Of a DNA stretch of 64,000 nt, positions 10,075 through 17,072 are shown piece by piece (within the stretch, counting starts at the first letter, position 1; each line of letters opens with the position of its first letter). Both the position numbers and the translations under genes were made by a program. Origin of the DNA: Epsilonproteobacteria bacterium tcs-49. GTDB lineage: Bacteria; Campylobacterota; Campylobacteria; Campylobacterales; Sulfurovaceae. Under the pieces are notes generated by a model. It was not told the origin of the DNA. It worked only from the letters and a program-made list of their open reading frames with translations, and ran no database searches. Location of the stretch: assembly GCA_002049495.1 (NCBI GenBank), contig LLYS01000001.1, positions 186,001-250,000 on the forward strand, read 5' to 3'.

Positions 10075-10432
10075 TTCGTACTCTTTTTTGCTTTTTCTTC
10101 TGCCGTTTCTGATAGAGTTTACTCATCTCCTCTTCCAGCTTGGTGGTAAACTCATATGCCGAATCGATATCTTTTTCCCGGATCAACAGTTCATTATAAT
10201 ACTTATCGATACCCTTTTCGTAATTCTCTTTTTCAAAGCTTATACTCGTATCTTCCGAGTAGCGGATAAAAACGCTGATAGCGATATGTATTATAAAATA
10301 AAAAAACGCAGGGACCGCCAAAGCGATCGTCATAAAGGTAAAAGCGCCCCGGTCTATATTGACGATGGCGGTGATAATGCCTATAAAAAAGCCACTTACA
10401 ATTGTAAAATGGTAATAGTTCATTATCCCCAT
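10067..10432 (-). CDS. Conserved small membrane protein between flhG and fliA
   Basis: A 121-residue protein with two hydrophobic segments (about 8-25 and 30-53) and a charged C-terminal coiled-coil domain ending in a lysine/arginine-rich tail. GAGG six bases before the ATG at 10432 supports this start over the ATG three codons later. The H. pylori locus has an uncharacterised gene (HP1033) at the same place. I know of no established function; the position suggests a role in flagellar regulation or placement. Confidence 0.72.
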   Translation of the reverse strand: MGIMNYYHFTIVSGFFIGIITAIVNIDRGAFTFMTIALAVPAFFYFIIHIAISVFIRYSEDTSISFEKENYEKGIDKYYNELLIREKDIDSAYEFTTKLEEEMSKLYQKRQKKKQKRVRNA

Positions 10433-10472
10433 CGCAAACCTCTACACAAAATCTAAACGGGGCGACCCGCTG

Positions 10473-11348
10473 TTAAAATTGCCCGAGCAGTTTTTTGAAA
10501 AACTTGCTTATCGAGCCGTCGTCACCTTCGACAAGCATATTGTGTTCCACTTTTCTTGCGATTTTCTTTGCGATATTTTTTAATTCGTTGGTACTGGTTT
10601 GATTGGCATACTCTTTGGTAAAAAGCAGGCGCTGCTTCGTCGCTCGCGCCACCAGATCGTCTCTGGAGATCTGCCCGATCAACTCCAGTAAAAACCCGTC
10701 TTTCATATTGGCTTTGGCGACGTTGTTGATCTTGTTGAAAATGGTCGTAGCCTCTTTGATATTTTTCACTTGGTTAAAGATCATAAAAGCGTTGTCCTTT
10801 TCCTTGCTGATCACTTTGATCGTCGCGTAGGCGTCGGTAATGGCCGCGGGGTCGGGAACGGTGACGACCACCACGTCATCGGCGGCGTTTAAAAAGCGCT
10901 GGATATGTTCGCTGATGCCCGCCCCGGTGTCGATAAGCACCACGTCCAGGGCCTTGAGTACCTCAGCTTCTTCCAAAAACGCTTCCACGATCTGCTGATC
11001 GTCGTATTTGAAGATATCGTCTCCGCTTTCACCGGGGATAAGAAAGAGGTTTTCCGAAACGGGGGTCACCACCTCATCGAGGGTCGCCTCCTTTTTAAGC
11101 ACGTCGAGGATATTTTTCTTCACGTCCACGTTAAAGATCACGTCCAGATTCGCCAACCCGATGTCGGCGTCCAATATCGCCACTTTTAAACCCATCTTGG
11201 AAAGCAGATAGCCCAGGTTCGCGCTGATCGTACTTTTACCCACCCCGCCTTTACCGCTGGTAATAGCGATAAAACGGGTATCGGAGGGTTTACCGCTGCC
11301 GTCTTTTTTCATCATCTGCTCTAATTTAGAGGCTTGGTTCTGACTCAT
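10473..11348 (-). CDS. flhG: MinD-like ATPase FlhG (YlxH)
   Basis: A 291-residue ParA/MinD-type ATPase controlling flagellar number with FlhF. The deviant Walker A GKGGVGKS is at residues 32-39 after an N-terminal stretch that includes SQNQASKLEQM, matching the conserved DQAxxLR-like motif that stimulates FlhF GTPase. DADIGLANLD and the VLIDTGAGI Walker B block are clear. The C-terminus holds a MinD-like amphipathic helix (ISKFFKKLLGQF). It overlaps flhF by 4 bases. Confidence 0.95.
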   Translation of the reverse strand: MSQNQASKLEQMMKKDGSGKPSDTRFIAITSGKGGVGKSTISANLGYLLSKMGLKVAILDADIGLANLDVIFNVDVKKNILDVLKKEATLDEVVTPVSENLFLIPGESGDDIFKYDDQQIVEAFLEEAEVLKALDVVLIDTGAGISEHIQRFLNAADDVVVVTVPDPAAITDAYATIKVISKEKDNAFMIFNQVKNIKEATTIFNKINNVAKANMKDGFLLELIGQISRDDLVARATKQRLLFTKEYANQTSTNELKNIAKKIARKVEHNMLVEGDDGSISKFFKKLLGQF

Positions 11349-12727
11349 TTGGAAGCCTCCTTCTTAAAGCCCTCAAGCAGGCAGCTTACCAGGTAATCCG
11401 CCTGTGCGTTGACGATATCGTCGGGGACCTCTTGCCCCGTAGAGAAGTAGCTTACGGGTTTTTGCTTTTCATAGACAAGTGAAAAGATATTGCCGAACAC
11501 GTTCGTTTCATCAAGTTTTGTAAATACCATCGTATCAATTCCCAAAGGTGAAAAATTTTGATAAATATCGCGCAGATCCTCATATTTCGTCGTTGCGGAA
11601 AGTACCAAATTTATATCGATGCCAAAATCACTCTGCGTAGAGAGAAAGCTTTGGATCTTTTCGATCTTTTCCCTATCGTACTGGCTGCTGCCCACCGTAT
11701 CGATCAGGATCACATCGCAGTTGCGCAGCGATTCCAAAGCGGTCACAAACTCCGGAGGATCGACCACCGCCTCTATGCTCAAGCGCATCGTTTTGGCATA
11801 ATGCATGAGCTGTTCCACCGCCCCGATACGGTATGTATCGAGGGTGATAAGTCCCACTTTGTGCTTGCGCTCCATCATATACGCATAGCGCGCGGCGAGC
11901 TTTGCGATGGTGGTGGTTTTGCCCACGCCCGTCGAGCCCACGAACATCATGATCTTCTTCTTCGGCGGTACCACCGCCTGCTCGATGCGCGTCGGGATCA
12001 TCTTGCGAAGCAGCACGTGGAAATAGCGCTTTACGGTGGTGCTGTTTTGCCGCATCGCCAAAGGCATATGCTCCAGCGTCAGTTTCATGATCGTATCGAT
12101 GTGCTCTTTGCTCATCTGATTGTTTTTAATGATACGGAAAATCTCCGCAAACTCCGAGGGGATCACCAACTCTTTGGCATCGGCCTTGCTGTCCCACACC
12201 ATATTTTTAAGCAGGTTGACCGTATCGCCGAGCTTATTGATCTCGGTTTTGATCTGGTCAAGCTCCTTTGAAGAGTTGTGCTGTGCAGCGGGTTCGCTTC
12301 GCGGTGCGGGAGTCTCTTGCTCCGCCGTCACCTCTTTTGTCTGCTGCGCGGATGCCTGCCCCATCTCTTTTTCATCCACGTTGGCGATCTTGGAGATCTG
12401 CTTGGCAGCTTCGGAGATATTGACCAAAATATCCTGGGAATTTTTAAACTCGTCCTCTATTGAGTTTTGCTTATTCTGCGGCTGGGCGGATCGCTGCACC
12501 TCCTCTTTGGAGTAGTACTCCTTTTGCGGCACGCCCTGCTGCCGTGATGCGGGCTGTTCCTGCTCCTGGGCACCGTTGACGACGACGATTTCGTAAAGCG
12601 CATCCTGGGTCAGGGTCTTTTTGCGCAGCTGCTTGGTACTGACGACCATCGCATCCTCGCCGCACACCTCCTGCGCTTTTTTCAATGCCGCGGCGGGGGA
12701 TTGGGCTTTAAATGTTTTTAATTCCAT
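11345..12727 (-). CDS. flhF: Flagellar biosynthesis GTPase FlhF
   Basis: A 460-residue SRP-type GTPase that sets the polar flagellar site and, in Campylobacter, is needed for sigma-54 flagellar gene expression. The basic N-terminal B domain is followed by a low-complexity Q/E-rich linker (about 55-150), then the NG domain with P-loop GSTGVGKTTT near residue 265, LDTYRIGA, DTVGSS and TKLDET. The ATG lies inside the end of folK (20-base overlap) without a strong ribosome-binding site, so translation is likely coupled to folK. Confidence 0.96.
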   Translation of the reverse strand: MELKTFKAQSPAAALKKAQEVCGEDAMVVSTKQLRKKTLTQDALYEIVVVNGAQEQEQPASRQQGVPQKEYYSKEEVQRSAQPQNKQNSIEDEFKNSQDILVNISEAAKQISKIANVDEKEMGQASAQQTKEVTAEQETPAPRSEPAAQHNSSKELDQIKTEINKLGDTVNLLKNMVWDSKADAKELVIPSEFAEIFRIIKNNQMSKEHIDTIMKLTLEHMPLAMRQNSTTVKRYFHVLLRKMIPTRIEQAVVPPKKKIMMFVGSTGVGKTTTIAKLAARYAYMMERKHKVGLITLDTYRIGAVEQLMHYAKTMRLSIEAVVDPPEFVTALESLRNCDVILIDTVGSSQYDREKIEKIQSFLSTQSDFGIDINLVLSATTKYEDLRDIYQNFSPLGIDTMVFTKLDETNVFGNIFSLVYEKQKPVSYFSTGQEVPDDIVNAQADYLVSCLLEGFKKEASK

Positions 12728-13202
12728 CTGTTATACACCTTAAGGGGATTACCACGGATTCCCGTTCGCTCCACCGGGGATGGGGGACGGACAAATCCTT
12801 TGTCTCGATTGAAAATTTATCAAAAAATATTATATCCAAATCTAAGCTTCTTGGGGCGTTTTTAAACGACCTTTTGCGTTTAAATCGCTTTTCTATACGT
12901 AAAAGGTGGCGCAAAAAGGGTTCGGGCCGCAGGTTGGTATGAACAATCAATACCGTATTGTAAAAATCCTTTTGCTCCAGATAACCAAAGGGCGGGTTTT
13001 TCAAAACCGGCGCGCTTGCGACCGGATCGAGGACGGGGTCTTTGCGCAGATAGATAAGCAGCCTTTCAAAACGCCGCCGCACGTCGCCCAGATTGCCCCC
13101 GACGCCCAGCGTCACGCGGTAGCGCTTGTGCGAACCGCCGAAATAAGCGGGAAAGTTGCGGCTGAAGTGGAGGGTCAGTTCCGGGCTGAGTTGGCGCTTC
13201 AT
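12708..13202 (-). CDS. folK: 6-hydroxymethyl-7,8-dihydropterin pyrophosphokinase
   Basis: A 164-residue enzyme that transfers pyrophosphate from ATP to hydroxymethyl-dihydropterin, the step before dihydropteroate synthase in folate synthesis. Family motifs: GVGGNLGD (usual GSNLGD), the F-x-N-x-V strand (FYNTVLIVHTNL), PRSLDLDIIFFD with its magnesium-binding aspartates, and the VPHPRWSERE block. The N-terminus has about 30 extra residues before the first strand. Overlaps pepQ by 4 bases. The same folK-flhF pairing exists in H. pylori (HP1036/HP1035). Confidence 0.94.
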   Translation of the reverse strand: MKRQLSPELTLHFSRNFPAYFGGSHKRYRVTLGVGGNLGDVRRRFERLLIYLRKDPVLDPVASAPVLKNPPFGYLEQKDFYNTVLIVHTNLRPEPFLRHLLRIEKRFKRKRSFKNAPRSLDLDIIFFDKFSIETKDLSVPHPRWSERESVVIPLRCITDGIKNI

Positions 13203-14206
13203 AGCACCTCCGCGCGGCCGTTTTGCATCACCACCATATCTTCGATACGGATACCAAACTCCCCGGGCAGGTAGATGCCCGGTTCTACCGTGTATACCAT
13301 CCCCTCTTCGATAATCGTATCGCTGCGGCTGGAGATAAAGGGCATTTCGTGGATATCAAGCCCCACGCCGTGGCCGGTGGAGTGGATAAAATACTCCCCA
13401 AAGCCCGCCTTTTCGATCACGCCGCGCGCCAGGGCGTCCACTTCGCTGGCTTTCATCCCGCTTCGCGCTTTCTCTATCGCCTGATCGTGGGCTTTTCGTA
13501 CCGTATCATACGCTTTTTGGACCACCGGGGAAAAGCGCTGTTCCATGGAAAACTCCAGCGCCTTGCCAAAGCGCGCCGTGCGCGTGCGATCGAAGCAGTA
13601 GCGTTTGTACTTCAACCCTGCATCCATCAACAGCAGCCTGCCCTCTTCCAGCCTCTGTTCGGTGGGCATGGCATGGGGTTTGGACGCTTCGGCATCCAGC
13701 GCGACGATGGGGTCAAAGCTCAAATCATACCGCCCCGTGTGGCTGAGCGCTTTTTTGGCCAAAAAGTTAAGCTCATACTCATCCATCCCCGCCTGCGCCT
13801 GCTGCGCAAAGCTTTCAAAAGCCTGCGCCCCGAGCTCGACCGCTTTGCGCAAAAGCTCTATCTCGCCCGGCGACTTGATGATACGCTTTTTCCAGGAAAG
13901 CTGCCTGCGCGGGGCAAAGTGCGTCTGCGTCTTTTGCAAAAACTCCAAACTCTGCACATCCCACTCCTTGGGATCATAGGCCAGCGTCCGTATCCGCTCT
14001 TTGCGCAGCAGCTGCCGCGCGCTTTTGAGCAGATTGTGGCTTTGGATCACTTCGCAATTCTTGGCCTGGGCTTTGGCTTCCTGGGTATACCTGCCATCTG
14101 TTAGGAAAAAGGCTTCGCTTCCCAAACGCAGATAGATCGCGTTGTCGCTGCTGTAGCCGCATTCATAATAGATCGCGTTTTCATCTTTAAGGATGTAGTT
14201 GTTCAC
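13199..14206 (-). CDS. pepQ: Xaa-Pro aminopeptidase/dipeptidase (M24 family)
   Basis: A 335-residue pita-bread metallopeptidase that cleaves X-Pro bonds in peptides. The C-terminal catalytic domain shows the five metal ligands in context: MDAGLKYKRYCFDRTRT (two Asp), HSTGHGVGLDIHE (His), TVEPGIY (Glu) and IRIEDM (Glu). The N-terminal creatinase-like domain is about 115 residues. The start is GTG with GGAG six bases upstream. HP1037 in H. pylori has the same place between aroQ and folK. Confidence 0.9.
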   Translation of the reverse strand: MNNYILKDENAIYYECGYSSDNAIYLRLGSEAFFLTDGRYTQEAKAQAKNCEVIQSHNLLKSARQLLRKERIRTLAYDPKEWDVQSLEFLQKTQTHFAPRRQLSWKKRIIKSPGEIELLRKAVELGAQAFESFAQQAQAGMDEYELNFLAKKALSHTGRYDLSFDPIVALDAEASKPHAMPTEQRLEEGRLLLMDAGLKYKRYCFDRTRTARFGKALEFSMEQRFSPVVQKAYDTVRKAHDQAIEKARSGMKASEVDALARGVIEKAGFGEYFIHSTGHGVGLDIHEMPFISSRSDTIIEEGMVYTVEPGIYLPGEFGIRIEDMVVMQNGRAEVL

Positions 14207-14221
14207 GTAAAACTCCGCTTT

Positions 14222-14237
14222 TCTCCCCGAAGGGAGA
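14222..14237 (-). promoter_or_regulatory. Intercistronic UUCG-tetraloop hairpin between aroQ and pepQ
   Basis: On the minus strand six base pairs, TCTCCC with GGGAGA, close a C(UUCG)G tetraloop, a very stable RNA cap. It lies between the aroQ stop and the pepQ ribosome-binding site. It is followed by AAAAGCGG rather than a U-run, so I read it as an mRNA processing or stability element rather than a terminator. Confidence 0.5.
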
Positions 14238-14241
14238 GGAT

Positions 14242-14727
14242 TTAGGCTTGCTGTTGCGCCTGCTGTGCCGCCTGGGCCTCTTTTTGCTGTTTGATCTCGT
14301 TGAGAATCTGCGTCATGCCCACCATCGCCATGTGGTAGCTAAAGGGCCCAAACCCCGTGATCTGTCCCGCACAAACGGGGGCGATGAGGCTTTTATGCCG
14401 AAACTCCTCTCTTTGGTGGATATTGGAGATATGCACCTCGATCGTGGGGATGCGTACCGCCGAGATCGCGTCGCGGATAGCGATGGAGGTGTGCGTATAC
14501 GCCGCGGGGTTGATGATGATGCCGTCAGCGTCGCCGATGCACTCCTGGATGCGGTCAACGATCTCCCCTTCGAGGTTGCTTTGGAAAAACTCCACTTCCA
14601 AACCGTTTTGCTTCGCCGCGGCTTCCATCTGCGAGTGGATATCCTCAAGCTTCATGGGGCCGTAGATATTTTGTTCACGAACACCGAGCATATTGAGATT
14701 GGGTCCTTGGATCACTACAATTTTCAT
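14242..14727 (-). CDS. aroQ: 3-dehydroquinate dehydratase, type II
   Basis: A 161-residue shikimate-pathway enzyme removing water from 3-dehydroquinate. Visible: GPNLNMLG, catalytic Tyr22 in the flexible lid (NIYGP), [24 protein letters not shown] with the catalytic His near residue 101, and GQITGFG. A glutamine/alanine-rich tail ([11 protein letters not shown]) extends beyond the usual ~145 residues. First gene of the long minus-strand operon; a structured leader lies upstream. Confidence 0.96.
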   Translation of the reverse strand: MKIVVIQGPNLNMLGVREQNIYGPMKLEDIHSQMEAAAKQNGLEVEFFQSNLEGEIVDRIQECIGDADGIIINPAAYTHTSIAIRDAISAVRIPTIEVHISNIHQREEFRHKSLIAPVCAGQITGFGPFSYHMAMVGMTQILNEIKQQKEAQAAQQAQQQA

Positions 14728-14780
14728 TCTCTGCCTTTTTCAGTTTATGTTTTCTGCAGGCAAACAGCTTTGTAGCTATT

Positions 14781-14877
14781 CAAGACTTCTTGCGAAGCTC
14801 TGCCGTGAGGCTCAGACCATCGGGAGGATTTACCCTCTAAGTCAGAGTTTAGCAAGAAGTCAAAGCATTGAATACCT
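14781..14877 (-). ncRNA. Structured RNA-like element upstream of aroQ (copy A of a two-copy motif)
   Basis: The region between divergent aroQ and the hydrolase gene can fold on either strand. GACTTCTTGC (14784-14793) pairs perfectly with GCAAGAAGTC (14852-14861), extended outside by ATTCAA/TTGAAT. CTCTG (14798-14802) pairs with CAGAG (14843-14847). At the tip, minus-strand GAGGG-TAAA-TCCTC (14824-14837) forms a 5-bp tetraloop hairpin. The core, including TCCTCCC and GGTCTGAG, recurs at 18828-18875 before the NUDIX gene. It does not match 6S RNA, SRP RNA, tmRNA, T-box or common riboswitch consensus as I remember them. It may be an aroQ leader element, a small RNA or a repeat. Confidence 0.5.
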
Positions 14878-14884
14878 CACCCAG

Positions 14885-14912
14885 TTGCTCACCTGCGTAA
14901 TTTCGATATAAT
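14885..14912 (+). promoter_or_regulatory. Sigma-70 promoter of the hydrolase-sppA region
   Basis: TTGCTC (14885-14890) and a perfect TATAAT (14907-14912) with 16 bases between them, 27 bases before the ATG at 14939. Confidence 0.6.
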
Positions 14913-14938
14913 TTTAACAAAAAACAGGTTAAGGTCAT

Positions 14939-16129
14939 ATGCAGATAATCAAAGCAGGCTACATCTACCAGCAGGGGCAATTTGTCGCCGACAGGGCGAT
15001 CGCTTTTGACACTACGATCAAAGCGGTGGGAGAGTTTGAAGCGCTGCGGCGGCGCTTCCCCGATGCAACGGTCCGTGACCATAGCAAGCAGATCGTGATC
15101 CCGGGCTTGATCAACCCCCACGTACACCTGGAATTTTGCGCCAACAAAACAAAGCTGCGATACGGGGATTTCATGTCCTGGCTGGATTCGGTGATCGAAA
15201 ACCGCGAAGCGATCGTCAACGATTCCACGCCGAAGGTGATAAACAAGCAGCTTAAAAAGATGCGCCAAAGCGGCACGACGACCATCGGGGCGATCAGCAG
15301 TCTGGGGCTGGAGATGCAAAGCTGCGTCGAGACAAAGCAGAAAGTGGTGTTTTTCAACGAACTTATCGGCTCGGCACCCGCGATGGTGGACGCGCTTTTT
15401 CAGGATTTTTTGGGGCGGCTGCAAAGCAGCCAAAGCAAAGCCGGTGAGCGCTTCATCCCCGCCATGGCGATCCACTCCCCCTACTCGGTCCACCCGATCC
15501 TTCTGAAACGGGCCCTGAAAGTGGCAAAGGAGCAAAGCCTCCCCCTCTCCGCCCACTTTCTCGAAAGCGCCGCGGAAAAGGAGTGGCTGGCCCAAAGCAC
15601 GGGCGGGTTTGCCGGCTTTTTTGCCAAATTTTTCAACCAAAGCGGCGCGGTCAACGACGCCGACAGCTTTTTAGACAGTTTTGAAAGCCCCACCCTTTTT
15701 ACCCACTGCAACTACGCAGACAAAGCCCAGCGCGAAAAGCTCAAAAACCACTACATCACCCACTGCCCCGTCTCCAACCGCCTGCTGGGAAACAAAAGGC
15801 TCCAAATCGACGATCTGGACAACCTGCTGCTGGCTACCGACGGGCTGAGTTCGAACAATTCGCTTAGCCTCTTTGACGAGATGCGCATGGCGCTGATGCT
15901 GCATGAGGATATGGAGCTCAATGCCCTCGCGCACAAGCTGCTTGAAGCGTGTACGCACAACGCGGGCAAAGCGCTGGGGCTACAAACGGGAGAGATCAAA
16001 GAGGGCTACGCCGCGGATCTGAACATCCTCAAACCCATGGAGTGTGAAAACGTGGAGAATATGGCCGTACAGGTGATCTTGCACACCAAAACGGTGGCGC
16101 AAACCTTTATCGACGGGGAAGAGGTGTAA
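14939..16129 (+). CDS. Metal-dependent hydrolase, probable aminofutalosine deaminase
   Basis: A 396-residue amidohydrolase-superfamily protein (SsnA/chlorohydrolase branch). Metal ligands are seen as HVH (residues 61-63), a His in IHSPYSVHP and in SAHFLES, the THCNYAD/THCPVSN blocks, and Asp in LLATDGLSSNN. Campylobacterota lack the classical menaquinone route and use the futalosine route; the H. pylori and C. jejuni homologues (HP0267, Cj0067) are described as deaminases of 6-amino-6-deoxyfutalosine. Gene order aroQ / hydrolase / sppA matches C. jejuni Cj0066c-Cj0068. Substrate is inferred from family and synteny. Confidence 0.75.
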   Translation: MQIIKAGYIYQQGQFVADRAIAFDTTIKAVGEFEALRRRFPDATVRDHSKQIVIPGLINPHVHLEFCANKTKLRYGDFMSWLDSVIENREAIVNDSTPKVINKQLKKMRQSGTTTIGAISSLGLEMQSCVETKQKVVFFNELIGSAPAMVDALFQDFLGRLQSSQSKAGERFIPAMAIHSPYSVHPILLKRALKVAKEQSLPLSAHFLESAAEKEWLAQSTGGFAGFFAKFFNQSGAVNDADSFLDSFESPTLFTHCNYADKAQREKLKNHYITHCPVSNRLLGNKRLQIDDLDNLLLATDGLSSNNSLSLFDEMRMALMLHEDMELNALAHKLLEACTHNAGKALGLQTGEIKEGYAADLNILKPMECENVENMAVQVILHTKTVAQTFIDGEEV

Positions 16130-16165
16130 GCGCTGTTGCATTAACCCTTGGTTTACACAAAAGAG

Positions 16166-16171
16166 TATAAT
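16166..16171 (+). promoter_or_regulatory. -10 box of a possible sppA promoter
   Basis: Perfect TATAAT, 40 bases before the sppA ATG. The best -35 candidate is TTAACC at 16141-16146 (19-base spacing), which is weak. The 82-base gap to the upstream gene fits a separate promoter. Confidence 0.4.
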
Positions 16172-16211
16172 ATAACATTCAATGCTATAAAACAACAAAA
16201 CAAGGATTTCC

Positions 16212-17072
16212 ATGATACGCAAATTTTTTGAAGGGGTAAAAAACACCCTCTCCTTCATACAAAACCACTTTAAAGCGCTGCTGTTTCTGCTGATTTTGTT
16301 TCTGCTGTTCGCCCCCTCCGATACGCAGGTGGCAAAGCCGGCAAACCTGGTCAAGATCGATCTGCAGGGGATGATTTTGGATCATACCGAAGTGGTGGCA
16401 AAGCTTGAAGAGGCCGGCGAGGATGCAAACATCAAAGGGGTATTGCTCAATATCAACTCCCCCGGCGGCATGGTCCCGCCCTCCATCGAGATCGCCGAGG
16501 CGGTCAAGCGCATGGAAAAGCCCGTCATCGCCTACGCAAGCGGTACCATGGCCAGCGGCAGCTACTACGCGAGCATCTACGCCGACCAGATCATCGCCAA
16601 CCCCGGCAGCATCGTCGGCTCCATCGGCGTGGTGTTTGAGGGGATGAACTTTGGCAAGATGCTTGACACCGTGGGCGTATCGCCCCAGACGGTGAAGGTG
16701 GGCACCTACAAAGAAGCGGGCACGCCGCTGCGCAAATGGACCGACGCCGAGCGCAAAGAGTTGCAAACCATCGCAGACGATGTGTATGACATCTTTGTCA
16801 AAGATGTAGCCAAAGCCAGAGGGCTGGATCCAAAAGCGCACGAAAACTACGCCGACGCGCACATCTTCAACGCTTACCGGGCAAAAGAGCACGGCCTCAT
16901 CGACGAAGTGGGCACCATGTACGAAGCCAAAAAACAGCTTGAGGTCATGAGCGGCGTCGGGGATCCGGTGTGGAAGAAAAAAGATAAGATGGAGCGCTTT
17001 TTAGAAAAGTTCCAAGCGACACTGATCTACCAGCTTGCCAGCCGTTTTGAGGGCTTGAAAGCGGGCCTTTGA
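16212..17072 (+). CDS. sppA: Signal peptide peptidase SppA (serine protease, S49)
   Basis: A 286-residue short-form SppA, anchored by one membrane segment (about 20-34) with the catalytic domain outside the cytoplasm. The nucleophile is Ser115 in TMASGSYY and the general base Lys is near residue 167 in VGTYKEAGTP. It degrades cleaved signal peptides in the membrane. It shares TTGA with the next gene's TTG start. C. jejuni calls this locus pspA. Confidence 0.92.
   Translation: MIRKFFEGVKNTLSFIQNHFKALLFLLILFLLFAPSDTQVAKPANLVKIDLQGMILDHTEVVAKLEEAGEDANIKGVLLNINSPGGMVPPSIEIAEAVKRMEKPVIAYASGTMASGSYYASIYADQIIANPGSIVGSIGVVFEGMNFGKMLDTVGVSPQTVKVGTYKEAGTPLRKWTDAERKELQTIADDVYDIFVKDVAKARGLDPKAHENYADAHIFNAYRAKEHGLIDEVGTMYEAKKQLEVMSGVGDPVWKKKDKMERFLEKFQATLIYQLASRFEGLKAGL

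Noticed and set aside
14781-14877. SRP RNA, 6S RNA, T-box or tRNA-like gene
   Set aside because: No GGAAG apical loop of SRP RNA, no long 6S bubble structure, no T-box sequence, no acceptor stem with CCA; only a generic structured RNA can be claimed.
14849-15640. Minus-strand open frame of 263 codons between aroQ and the hydrolase
   Set aside because: It is antisense to the amidohydrolase and runs through the structured element; composition is that of an antisense frame.
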